DNA from: Savagea sp.
Lineage (GTDB): Bacteria > Bacillota > Bacilli > Bacillales_A > Planococcaceae
Reading direction: 5' to 3'
NCBI GenBank assembly: GCA_030146155.1
Contig: JASLCF010000099.1
Coordinates: 1-10,880 of the forward strand
DNA: 10,880 bases
A program made the translations under genes and the position numbers. This document shows, piece after piece, positions 1 through 6,835 of this stretch. The notes beneath the pieces were generated by a model that saw only the letters and a list, made by a program, of their open reading frames with translations, made no database searches and was not told the origin of the DNA. Position 1 is the stretch's first letter. Each line of letters opens with the position of its first letter.

Positions 1-66
1 CTACGGGATTCGAACCCGTGTTACCGCCGTGAAAGGGCGGTGTCTTAACCGCTTGACCAAGGGGCC
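1..66 (-). tRNA. tRNA-Glu (UUC), 3' end cut by window edge
   Basis: Read on the minus strand, a 7-base acceptor strand GGCCCCT begins at 66. It is followed by a D arm with the AAGCGGTTAA loop, an anticodon stem CCGCC/GGCGG with loop CTTTCAC (anticodon TTC at 33-31), and the T arm GGGTTCGAATCCC. Only the last two bases of the 3' acceptor strand are present before the window ends. The anticodon and the overall sequence are those of the Bacillales glutamate tRNA. In B. subtilis a tRNA cluster (trnS) also follows ydcK, so this is probably the first tRNA of a cluster running off the left edge (inference from known gene order). Confidence 0.95.
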
Positions 67-109
67 ATTTGAAGTTGAAATAAGTGTTTGTTTTTCAAGC
101 ACGTTTATA

Positions 110-138
110 ATAGTAACCAATATATTTTAAAAAAGCAA
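110..138 (-). promoter_or_regulatory. weak candidate promoter for the tRNA
   Basis: On the minus strand TTGCTT (138-133), a 17-base spacer and TACTAT (115-110) resemble a SigA promoter, with only 3/6 and 4/6 matches. An overlapping TATTAT/TATAAA lies just downstream. It sits inside the 3' half of the preceding terminator, so the match may be chance. It is the best candidate in the ~100 bases between the SprT-like gene and the tRNA. Confidence 0.22.
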
Positions 139-169
139 CACCTTTTTTAAAAAAAGATGCTACTTTTTT
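129..169 (-). terminator. intrinsic terminator after the SprT-like gene
   Basis: The minus-strand RNA folds a stem with arms at 169-156 and 142-129, around a T/A-rich loop of 13 bases. The arms (AAAAAAGTAGCATC and GGTGTTGCTTTTTT) pair along their full length if three G-U wobbles are allowed, and the 3' arm ends in a six-T tract. The stem begins at the SprT-like stop codon, so the terminator closes the tex/SprT-like transcript before the tRNA. Confidence 0.8.
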
Positions 170-621
170 TACATAAGTACTATTTTTCCCCCACAAACAC
201 CGCAACGATAACGTTCTGTATTCATTTTTATTTTTCTACTATAGCTCTTTAAACAATCACTACATTGAAAAATATACAGAGGTTTCTTCTGTTCAGACAT
301 TTCTAATGGACGACAATATCTGGGTGCGTTCGTTTTTTTTAAGAGCGTTTTAAAATCTTGGTCTTGATGTTTGTACCCTTTCCCTTGTCTATGCAAATGA
401 TAATGGCACAGTTCGTGCTTGATTACCCCAATCAGTTCTTCTGTTCCATATATTTGCTCTACCTTAGGATTAATTTCAATCATGTGAGTTGCCAAGAGAT
501 AGCGGCCACCAGTTGTTCTTAATCTCTTATTATAAATAGCTTTATGCTCAAACGGCCACCCGAATTCCTTGATTGATAATTCTTGCACTAGGAAAGTTAA
601 CTCTTCATCATTTAGGCTCAA
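169..621 (-). CDS. ydcK: SprT-like zinc-binding protein (YdcK family)
   Basis: A 150-residue SprT-family protein. The HExxH zinc signature is at residues 69-73 (context KHELCHYHLH), and a second metal site of four cysteines (C120, C123, C140, C143) forms a C-terminal zinc ribbon. The family is related to Spartan-type metalloproteases; the role of bacterial members is not settled, so I claim only the fold and metal sites. The start is a TTG at 621, the most upstream possible start since a TGA precedes it in frame. A weak AGGAC ribosome binding site lies 9 bases ahead, inside the end of tex. The gene overlaps the tex stop by 14 bases, implying translational coupling. Length and ends fit B. subtilis YdcK, which has the same neighbours. 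Confidence 0.9.
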   Translation of the reverse strand: MSLNDEELTFLVQELSIKEFGWPFEHKAIYNKRLRTTGGRYLLATHMIEINPKVEQIYGTEELIGVIKHELCHYHLHRQGKGYKHQDQDFKTLLKKTNAPRYCRPLEMSEQKKPLYIFQCSDCLKSYSRKIKMNTERYRCGVCGGKIVLM

Positions 622-2740
622 TCATTGTCAGTCCTATTCTTTGTTTTTGCTGATCTACCGAATCCACCCAAACAGTGACGATGTCTCCTGAAGATACAAC
701 ATCTAATGGATGACGAACAAATCGATTCGATAATTTTGAAATATGAACTAAACCGTCTTCAGTTACTCCTATATCAACAAATGCACCAAAATCAACTACG
801 TTCCTAACTGTTCCTTGTAACTTCATCCCTTGATGTAAATCCTTAATAGACAAAACGTCTGACTTAAGAAGAGGTTGTGGGAATTCGTCTCTCGGATCTC
901 TATTAGGCCTTTGTAGAATATCGATAATGTCAATCAGTGTCTCTCTTCCTACCTTTAAACTTTCAGCCAATAAAGTTGTATCAATCGACTCTAGGGCTTC
1001 TCTCACTCTATCACTACCAATCTCTTTCTTGGTAATCGATAATTTTTCTAATAATTGAGTTGCTTCATTATATGATTCAGGATGAATACCCGTTTGATCG
1101 AACACTTCATTCCCACCGTAGACTCTTAAAAATCCAACCGCTTGTTCATACGTTTTTGGTCCGAACCTTGGCACTTTCTTCAATTCCTTACGACTTTGAA
1201 AATCGCCATGTTCTTCACGGTACTTCACAATATTCTGTGCAACCACTTTACTAATTCCTGAGACGTATTGTAAAAGGGACGCTGAAGCCGTATTCACATT
1301 TACTCCGACACGGTTAACTGCAGACTCAACAATAAAGTGAAGTGAAGATTCTAATTCCTTTTTAGAAACATCATGTTGGTATTGCCCGACACCTATTGAC
1401 GCTGGATCAATTTTAACTAATTCAGATAGTGGATCTTGTATTCGACGTGCAATGGATACAGCACTTCTTTGTTCAACTTGTAAATCAGGAAACTCTTCCC
1501 TCGCCTCTTCAGATGCAGAATACACACTTGCTCCTGCTTCGTTCACAATGACATAGGGAGATTCGAGCAACCCTTTACTTAAACAATTGGCGACGAATTG
1601 TTCTGTTTCTCTTGAAGCAGTCCCATTTCCTATGGCTATGATTTTCACTTGATATTGCTTTACTAACTCCGCAATCTTTTCTTCCGCTTCTTTTATTTTT
1701 GATTGTGGTGGGTGGGGGTAGATTACATCTACTTTTTCTAACTTACCACTCTTATCAATTACAGCTACTTTACACCCTGTACGGAAAGCAGGATCTAAAC
1801 TTAATACGACATTTCCCTTTAAAGGTGGCTGTAAGAGTAAGCTCTTTAGATTTTCACCGAATACGCGAATCGCTTGAGACTCTGCCTTTTCGGTTAATTC
1901 ATTACGAATTTCGCGTTCAATCGATGGTAGTAATAAACGTTTAACACCATCTTCAATTGCCGTCTCTAATTCATCCGCATTCGATTTTTTTAGATAAGGA
2001 TACGCGATTTTTTCAATGATTCTCTCTGTTGGAAATTCGACAGTAACTCTAAGGATATTTTCTTTTTCACCCCGATTAATTGCTAATGTACGGTGTGGAA
2101 CGATTTTTGAAAGAGGTTCCTCGTAATCATAATACATTTCATAGATTGACTTATCATCGACCGCATCTTTTTTCTTGATTGTGGTTAACTTACCCATCGA
2201 CCAACTTAATTTCCTTGCCACGTCTCTAGCTTCTTTTTGATCAGTGATTTGTTCAGCTAATATATCTCGTGCGCCTGCGTAAACGTCTTCAATAGACAAA
2301 ACTTCTTTCTCTTCCGAAATAAAGTTTGCGGCGTATGTCTCTGTAGCTTCTCCAGTTAACATTGCTTCAGCAAAAGCATTTAATCCTTTTTCAATAGCGA
2401 TTGTTGCTCTCGTTCTTCTTTTCTGTTTATATGGCCGATAAATGTCTTCCACTGCTTGTAAAGTCTTCGCTTGAACTAATTGCTGTTGAAGTTCCTTCGT
2501 CATTTTCTCTTGTTCAGTGATTAAACGAAATACCTCTTGTTTTCTCTCTTCTAAATTCGTTAGGTAACGATATGTATCTTCGATTTTCTTAATTGCAATC
2601 TCATCTAAAGACCCCGTTGCTTCTTTTCGATAACGCGCAATAAAAGGGACTGTGTTGCCATCTTCTAATAAAGAGATAACCGCTTGAACTTGCTTATGGT
2701 TACATTGAGCAATTTTTGTGATTTCTTGTATCTTATCCAT
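608..2740 (-). CDS. tex: Tex-family RNA-binding S1 protein
   Basis: A 710-residue Tex protein (YdcI/YhgF family), a cytoplasmic nucleic-acid-binding factor linked in other bacteria to transcription. Visible domains are an N-terminal helical Tex region (about 1-190), an RNase H-like YqgF domain (about 309-420, starting VVLSLDPAFRTGCK), helix-hairpin-helix repeats (about 480-545, including LLQYVSGI and KVPRFGPKTYEQA), and an S1 domain (about 636-707, GTVRNVVDFGAFVDIG, VHIS). I place the start at the ATG at 2740 because GGAAGGAG lies 7 bases upstream. The open frame extends 17 codons further, to 2791, but that would put the start inside the terminator hairpin. The usual family length of 700-780 residues supports the choice. 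The hairpin sits only about 25 bases before the start, so expression needs read-through or a promoter inside the end of rsbX. Confidence 0.95.
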   Translation of the reverse strand: MDKIQEITKIAQCNHKQVQAVISLLEDGNTVPFIARYRKEATGSLDEIAIKKIEDTYRYLTNLEERKQEVFRLITEQEKMTKELQQQLVQAKTLQAVEDIYRPYKQKRRTRATIAIEKGLNAFAEAMLTGEATETYAANFISEEKEVLSIEDVYAGARDILAEQITDQKEARDVARKLSWSMGKLTTIKKKDAVDDKSIYEMYYDYEEPLSKIVPHRTLAINRGEKENILRVTVEFPTERIIEKIAYPYLKKSNADELETAIEDGVKRLLLPSIEREIRNELTEKAESQAIRVFGENLKSLLLQPPLKGNVVLSLDPAFRTGCKVAVIDKSGKLEKVDVIYPHPPQSKIKEAEEKIAELVKQYQVKIIAIGNGTASRETEQFVANCLSKGLLESPYVIVNEAGASVYSASEEAREEFPDLQVEQRSAVSIARRIQDPLSELVKIDPASIGVGQYQHDVSKKELESSLHFIVESAVNRVGVNVNTASASLLQYVSGISKVVAQNIVKYREEHGDFQSRKELKKVPRFGPKTYEQAVGFLRVYGGNEVFDQTGIHPESYNEATQLLEKLSITKKEIGSDRVREALESIDTTLLAESLKVGRETLIDIIDILQRPNRDPRDEFPQPLLKSDVLSIKDLHQGMKLQGTVRNVVDFGAFVDIGVTEDGLVHISKLSNRFVRHPLDVVSSGDIVTVWVDSVDQQKQRIGLTMIEPK

Positions 2741-2764
2741 CCTAACGTCTCCTTCCTTTCCATT

Positions 2765-2804
2765 AAAAAAGTATCTTCGATCATGATTCACGAAGATACT
2801 TTTT
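2765..2804 (-). terminator. terminator of the sigB operon, in the tex leader
   Basis: A perfect 14-base inverted repeat (arms 2804-2791 and 2779-2766, core GTATCTTCG/CGAAGATAC) with an 11-base loop is followed on the minus strand by a six-T tract ending at 2765. It lies 30 bases beyond the rsbX stop. The A and T flanks make it symmetrical, so it could work in both directions, but no plus-strand gene is present here. It is the expected end of the rsb-sigB transcript. Confidence 0.88.
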
Positions 2805-2834
2805 AAATATAGAATACACTTACTTTACCATATT

Positions 2835-3431
2835 TTAATTTAAAAGTTGACCTGCAATAAAAGTGGCATCATCTGAATCATCCACTTTTAAACGGACAAA
2901 TTCACTTAATTCATAGGCTGATTGACTCTTTAAAAATTGCTCTTTTGGACTCTTCGAAATCACACCATCTGAATGCAGATAAAACAAATCACCCATTTGA
3001 TAAGGATAAGATTGTGTATATGTTTTGATTTTTTTGCCTGATAAATAACCGGTCTGTGGCAATGGATAAATCATCTTTTCACGATTGTGATACATATACA
3101 TACGTATATTACCAATGCAACTATAGGTGATTGTTTTTTCTATAAAGTCTATTTTTACAAAAGCCACCGCTGCCCCACGCTTACCGAACATTTCCTGATT
3201 AGCTTTTTCTAACAATTCTTCTAATGAGGACTCTGGGTACTCTTTCAAAACCCGAGGAATGATTTCAGAAGAGGCTAGCGCATCTGGTCCATTTCCTAGA
3301 CCATCCGCAATGGCAAAAACCGCAAAGTGTTCTTCTATATGAAATGAATAGGTGTCTCCGCTCAATACATTGCCTCTTTTAGGGCTATTGTATATGTAGA
3401 CGTCAAGCTGATTTGTTGTTACTCTTTCCAT
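2835..3431 (-). CDS. rsbX: RsbX, PP2C-type phosphatase resetting the stressosome
   Basis: A 198-residue compact PP2C-family serine phosphatase without a sensor domain. Metal-binding motifs are SGD (24-26), ADGLGNG (41-47), HSDG (151-154) and DDAT near residue 186. In B. subtilis RsbX removes phosphate from RsbS (and RsbR), so that RsbT is recaptured and the stress response is switched off. Its length matches the B. subtilis protein (~199). The ATG at 3431 is 13 bases inside the end of sigB, with GGCGGTG placed 7 bases upstream, so translation is coupled to sigB. It is the last gene of the operon, co-expressed with SigB, giving negative feedback. Confidence 0.95.
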   Translation of the reverse strand: MERVTTNQLDVYIYNSPKRGNVLSGDTYSFHIEEHFAVFAIADGLGNGPDALASSEIIPRVLKEYPESSLEELLEKANQEMFGKRGAAVAFVKIDFIEKTITYSCIGNIRMYMYHNREKMIYPLPQTGYLSGKKIKTYTQSYPYQMGDLFYLHSDGVISKSPKEQFLKSQSAYELSEFVRLKVDDSDDATFIAGQLLN

Positions 3432-4225
3432 TCATTTACACCGCCAGCGTTTTGAATTGCATCTTGCAATTTCTTAATAGCTTTTCGTTGAAGGCGAGAA
3501 ACATGCATTTGTGAAATCCCTAATAAATCGCCCGCTTCTTTTTGACTCATCTGATCCATATATGTGTATTGAATGATTAGTTTTTCTCGTTCTGATAAGA
3601 CAGATAACGCCTCAGCAACTAACATGCGTTGCTCAGTCATTTCATAGCCATCATCTTCTACACCTACTAAATCAAACAGCGTGACCGTTCCACCTTCTGC
3701 ATCTGCATCGATTTGGTGGTCCATAGAAAGTGCATGATAACTTCTGCCCATTTCCATCGCTTCTAATACATCATCTTCTCCAACATCTAACTCTATCGCA
3801 ATTTCAGTAATAGTGGGTGACCTTTGAAGCTCTGTAGTGAGTTGCTCCACTGTTCTTTTAATACGTGGACCTAATTCTTTAATTCTTCTAGGCACGTGTA
3901 CATCCCAAGTTTTGTCACGCAAAAAACGCTTCATTTCACCAACAATCGTTGGGACAGCAAATGCTTCGAAACTTCTTCCCACTGACGCATCATATCTCCG
4001 AATAGCTCCTAAAAGGCCTAACATACCTACTTGAACTAAATCTTCATGAAAGGATTTTCCATTCGAATATTTCCTTGCAATCGAATGGACCAAACGTTCG
4101 TAGTGTAAAACTAATTCCGTTTGTGCTTCTTCATCTTCATGTTCTTGGTATCTTTGAATCCAATCCAACACTTTCGCTTTAGATGGCTTCGGCCCCTCAC
4201 TAGTTGCTGATTGTTTGTGTGGCAT
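3419..4225 (-). CDS. sigB: RNA polymerase sigma-B factor
   Basis: A 268-residue SigB/SigF/SigG-type sigma factor. Region 2 includes GKSFHEDLVQVGMLGLLGAI and RYD..VGRSFEAFAVPTIVGE (about 43-105). Region 3 starts at VPRRIKELGPRIK (111-123). Region 4 with its helix-turn-helix spans about 205-255 (SQKEAGDLLGISQMHVSRLQRKA). The match to B. subtilis SigB is close over the whole length. I choose the ATG at 4225 because GCGAGGCGAGG lies immediately upstream with usable spacing and the resulting length fits the family (262 in B. subtilis). The ATG at 4252 would add nine residues but has no ribosome binding site. The gene overlaps the end of rsbW by 26 bases, consistent with coupled synthesis of the sigma factor and its anti-sigma factor. 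Confidence 0.96.
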   Translation of the reverse strand: MPHKQSATSEGPKPSKAKVLDWIQRYQEHEDEEAQTELVLHYERLVHSIARKYSNGKSFHEDLVQVGMLGLLGAIRRYDASVGRSFEAFAVPTIVGEMKRFLRDKTWDVHVPRRIKELGPRIKRTVEQLTTELQRSPTITEIAIELDVGEDDVLEAMEMGRSYHALSMDHQIDADAEGGTVTLFDLVGVEDDGYEMTEQRMLVAEALSVLSEREKLIIQYTYMDQMSQKEAGDLLGISQMHVSRLQRKAIKKLQDAIQNAGGVNEWKE

Positions 4226-4673
4226 CAGCCTCGCCTCGCTCTCGATTGACATGCTTTGTCATACGAACAGTGACACCCTCCTTGTGATCGATTTGTACAT
4301 CGTCCATTAACGCTTCGATTAAATACAAACCTAGGCCACCTTCTTGTAAAAAATCAAGCTCTGATGACTCATCATAAGGTGCTACTCTTCTTTCGATTTC
4401 ATCCTCTTGATAACTTTTACCTGAATCTGAAACGACAATTTCTAATCGGTCTTCATACAAACGATAGCCAATCTTAACTTGCCCCTCATCTTCTTCATGG
4501 TAGGCATGTCGAACAGCATTTGTCACTGCCTCACTAATGGCTATTTTAAGATCTTCAATATCGTCATAGGAAAAGCCAATTCGACTTGCAACGCCAGAAA
4601 TTGCTAACCTGACAACACCTACATATTGAGCCTTAGCCGGAATTACCATCTCTATATAATCATGTTGTGCCAT
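4200..4673 (-). CDS. rsbW: RsbW, anti-SigB factor and RsbV kinase
   Basis: A 157-residue GHKL (Bergerat-fold) serine kinase. The N box SEAVTNAVRHAY is at 47-58 (N52), the G1 box VSDSGKS is at 81-87, and the G2 box EGGLGLYL is at 111-118. RsbW binds SigB and blocks its use, or binds and phosphorylates RsbV, the choice depending on RsbV phosphorylation. The ATG at 4673 is chosen because GTGAGG lies 6 bases before it. An upstream in-frame GTG at 4685 is itself part of that ribosome binding site. The start is 1 base past the rsbV stop TAA, and the 3' end overlaps sigB, so rsbV, rsbW and sigB are likely translated in concert. Confidence 0.96.
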   Translation of the reverse strand: MAQHDYIEMVIPAKAQYVGVVRLAISGVASRIGFSYDDIEDLKIAISEAVTNAVRHAYHEEDEGQVKIGYRLYEDRLEIVVSDSGKSYQEDEIERRVAPYDESSELDFLQEGGLGLYLIEALMDDVQIDHKEGVTVRMTKHVNRERGEADATQTISN

Positions 4674-4674
4674 T

Positions 4675-4992
4675 TTAGTCCTCACTTTCTACATCAATAA
4701 TTTCATTTAATCCTGTGATTTCAAATAAACGTAACAAGCGTTTATTCAATCCAATCACTTTTAAATGGCCATCGACATCTTTTGCAGCTTTATAAAAGCC
4801 AACAAATACGCCTAAGCCTGTGCTATCCATATATTCAACTTCTGATACATCAACAATCACTTGAATATTTTGAATCCCTTGCAGATTTTCAAAATACTCT
4901 TTTAGTTTTGGTGCAGTAAATGCATCAATTTCACCAATTACTTTTAATTCATGTTTCCCTTGGTTCTCTGCTGTATGAATCTTTAAATCCAT
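4675..4992 (-). CDS. rsbV: RsbV, anti-anti-sigma factor
   Basis: A 105-residue single STAS-domain protein. The phospho-acceptor Ser57 lies in the classic MDSTGLG motif (55-61), preceded by the IGEIDAFTAP strand/helix (19-28) typical of RsbV. Unphosphorylated RsbV binds RsbW and frees SigB; RsbW phosphorylates it and RsbU dephosphorylates it. The ATG at 4992 is preceded by a run of six G as the ribosome binding site. Unlike the other genes of the operon it has a sizeable upstream gap (65 bases after the rsbU stop), and that gap carries a SigB-type promoter. Confidence 0.96.
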   Translation of the reverse strand: MDLKIHTAENQGKHELKVIGEIDAFTAPKLKEYFENLQGIQNIQVIVDVSEVEYMDSTGLGVFVGFYKAAKDVDGHLKVIGLNKRLLRLFEITGLNEIIDVESED

Positions 4993-5037
4993 TGTTTTCC
5001 CCCCAATTGAATACTCTAATAAACAAGTACTTCATCT

Positions 5038-5063
5038 TTACCACAAAAATTACAAAGTTAAAC
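5038..5063 (-). promoter_or_regulatory. SigB-dependent internal promoter ahead of rsbV
   Basis: The minus strand has GTTTAA (5063-5058), a 14-base spacer, then TGGTAA (5043-5038). The known SigB consensus is GTTTAA, 12-15 bases, GGGTAT, so the -35 matches fully and the -10 matches at GGTA. The -35 contains the TAA stop codon of rsbU. The expected start of transcription near 5030 would leave a leader of about 40 bases before rsbV. B. subtilis has a SigB promoter at the same place, driving rsbV-rsbW-sigB-rsbX as a positive feedback loop. Confidence 0.75.
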
Positions 5064-6056
5064 TTTTTTTATGACTGCCACTGTAAAATCATCATGCAAT
5101 TTGAAATCCTGTATTTGAGATAACTCACTAAATAATTCTTTAGCCATTTGCTGAGCTGTTAAATGACGGTTTTTCTTCAAATGATTATGGATAATAGCTT
5201 CATCTAAAAAACCATCTTCGGTGCGTACTTCTGTCACACCATCAGTCATGATTGCTATAAAATCTCCAGTCTCTAACTTCACTGTTTTCTCTTCATAAAT
5301 CACTTCAGATTGAACACCTAACAGTAAGCCTTTCGACATTAAATGTTCAAATGAATGGTTTTTTTCTCTATAAAGAAGTGCAGGTTCATGGCCTGCAGAA
5401 GAATAGGTAAAATCGTTTGTATCGATGTTATACATTCCGTAATACATCGAAATAAACATGGAGTCATCCATACTTTTCTCTACAATACGATTGATAGTTC
5501 GCAATACTTCTTCTGGGCTTGAGTCATCTTCAGAGATACTATCCATTCCAAATTTAATCATGGACATACAAAGAGCTGCAGGGATACCCTTTCCAATGAC
5601 ATCTGCTACTGCAACACTCAGTAAGTTTTTTCCATGTGTTGCAAAATAAATGTAATCCCCACTCATACGTTTAGCAGCTTCACTAACGTAACCAATGTCT
5701 AATCCCGGCACTTCTGGTAAAGAAGTATTAATTAAATTCTCTTGCATATTTGCCGCAATTTCCATCTCCATTTGAAGTTCTTCTCTTTTTTGAATTAAAC
5801 TTTGATGTTCTTTTAAAGCTAGACCATAGTGAATCATCATTTCAATCAAAAAATCATAGCTGTTTTTTGTTTCTTCAGATGTCTCTTTTGAAATAGCTAC
5901 CACTGCATCTTTGTGGAGACTGACTACTTCTTCTGGAGACACTTCATTTTCTACAAACTTTCTACTGAATTGTTGTGCAAAGTAGAGACTTTTTTCATCT
6001 TTATTCTCTAAATATTTTTTTAATAATTGCTTATATTGTTGATTCAACATTTCCAT
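5058..6056 (-). CDS. rsbU: RsbU, PP2C phosphatase activating RsbV
   Basis: A 332-residue protein with an N-terminal helical RsbT-binding domain (about 1-85) and a C-terminal SpoIIE/PP2C phosphatase domain (about 115-332). Visible motifs are SGDY (132-135), VADVIGKGIPAALCMS (150-165), SSAGHEP (219-225), MTDGVTE (270-276) and HDDFT (321-325), which include the expected metal-binding aspartates. Released RsbT binds the N-domain and stimulates removal of phosphate from RsbV. Length and sequence closely match B. subtilis RsbU (335). The ATG at 6056 has GGGAAGTGA upstream; a second ATG two codons later is less well placed. The stop TAA at 5058 lies within the -35 element of the internal SigB promoter. 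Confidence 0.96.
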   Translation of the reverse strand: MEMLNQQYKQLLKKYLENKDEKSLYFAQQFSRKFVENEVSPEEVVSLHKDAVVAISKETSEETKNSYDFLIEMMIHYGLALKEHQSLIQKREELQMEMEIAANMQENLINTSLPEVPGLDIGYVSEAAKRMSGDYIYFATHGKNLLSVAVADVIGKGIPAALCMSMIKFGMDSISEDDSSPEEVLRTINRIVEKSMDDSMFISMYYGMYNIDTNDFTYSSAGHEPALLYREKNHSFEHLMSKGLLLGVQSEVIYEEKTVKLETGDFIAIMTDGVTEVRTEDGFLDEAIIHNHLKKNRHLTAQQMAKELFSELSQIQDFKLHDDFTVAVIKKV

Positions 6057-6068
6057 ACTTTCACTTCC

Positions 6069-6470
6069 CTATCGAACCCATTTAACCGCCGTGATGGTTG
6101 TACCTTCACCAATTTCGGTCTCTATTTTAAACTCATCAACGAGTCTCCTAACGCCTGGCATACCCGCACCTAATCCACCAGATGTTGTAAACCCATCTTC
6201 CATCACCTTACGAAGATCAGGTATCCCGGGTCCATTATCAGCAGAGACGATTCTTAATCCTTTACGATGGCCCTCATCAATTCTTTCAATCTCGATTTTC
6301 CCTGTTCCAGCATAAAGATAGATATTTCTCGCTAACTCACTAATCGCTGTTGTAATTCTCGCTTGGTCCACTGTCCCAAAACCAACTGCCTTCGCTTCGT
6401 CTCTACCTAATTGCCTTGCCGCAACAACATCCCACTCCGTAATAATCTCTACAGAAGAGCAATTCACCAT
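6069..6470 (-). CDS. rsbT: RsbT, stressosome switch kinase
   Basis: A 133-residue GHKL-fold serine/threonine kinase, same length as B. subtilis RsbT. The N box ISELARNIYLYAG is at 43-55 (N49), the nucleotide-binding ADNGPGI is at 77-83 (D78), and the glycine-rich lid GGLGAGMPG is at 98-106. RsbT is held by the RsbR/RsbS stressosome; under stress it phosphorylates both, is released and activates RsbU. The ATG at 6470 follows the rsbS stop by two bases, with GGAGG from the last rsbS codons as its ribosome binding site, so RsbS and RsbT synthesis are coupled. Confidence 0.97.
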   Translation of the reverse strand: MVNCSSVEIITEWDVVAARQLGRDEAKAVGFGTVDQARITTAISELARNIYLYAGTGKIEIERIDEGHRKGLRIVSADNGPGIPDLRKVMEDGFTTSGGLGAGMPGVRRLVDEFKIETEIGEGTTITAVKWVR

Positions 6471-6472
6471 GC

Positions 6473-6835
6473 TTAGCCCTCCAATTCTTTATGCAATTTA
6501 TCTAAACCATTCTCCAAATCGAGTGCAGTCATTACATTTTCTAAACGAATGCCTAATTCAATTAAAGTAATTGCTACTGCTGGTTGAATACCTGTGATCA
6601 CTACTTTCGCACCCATTAAGCCAGACATTTGTATCACATCTCCAAGTACTTTAGCAATAAAAGAATCAATAAAATCAATCGATGTAAAATCAATGACTAC
6701 TCCCGTTGCAGATGTTTCATGGAGTTTTTGCATTAAATCTTCTTGAAATTGAAGCGCTGTACGGTCATCTAATTCCCATTGGATGGAAACAATTAAAGTA
6801 TCATGCAGTTTTAAAATCGGAATCCGAACTTGCAT
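6473..6835 (-). CDS. rsbS: RsbS, stressosome core STAS protein
   Basis: A 120-residue single STAS-domain protein. The phospho-acceptor is Ser58 in the motif IDSFIAKVLGD (56-66), equivalent to Ser59 of B. subtilis RsbS. Together with RsbR it forms the large stressosome complex that sequesters RsbT; RsbT phosphorylates it and RsbX dephosphorylates it. The ATG at 6835 overlaps the rsbR stop in a TAATG arrangement, and GGAGGTGA inside the rsbR end acts as the ribosome binding site. Confidence 0.97.
   Translation of the reverse strand: MQVRIPILKLHDTLIVSIQWELDDRTALQFQEDLMQKLHETSATGVVIDFTSIDFIDSFIAKVLGDVIQMSGLMGAKVVITGIQPAVAITLIELGIRLENVMTALDLENGLDKLHKELEG

Noticed and set aside
1060..1254. Plus-strand open frames within tex, sigB, rsbU, rsbT and rsbR
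   Set aside because: They are antisense shadows of well-supported genes, with no ribosome binding sites and no recognisable protein features.
2741..2791. Upstream in-frame start for tex at 2791
   Set aside because: It lies within the terminator hairpin, has no ribosome binding site, and the added residues are not Tex-like; GGAAGGAG supports the ATG at 2740.
4226..4252. Longer SigB start (ATG at 4252)
   Set aside because: No ribosome binding site upstream and the length exceeds the family; GCGAGGCGAGG supports 4225. It cannot be fully excluded.
4674..4685. GTG start for RsbW at 4685
   Set aside because: The GTG is itself part of the GTGAGG ribosome binding site for the ATG at 4673, and the shorter protein aligns with known RsbW.
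4995..5003. Run of six G in the rsbV ribosome binding site as a phase-variable switch
   Set aside because: Six bases is short for slipped-strand switching, and a G-rich site is ordinary for this group.
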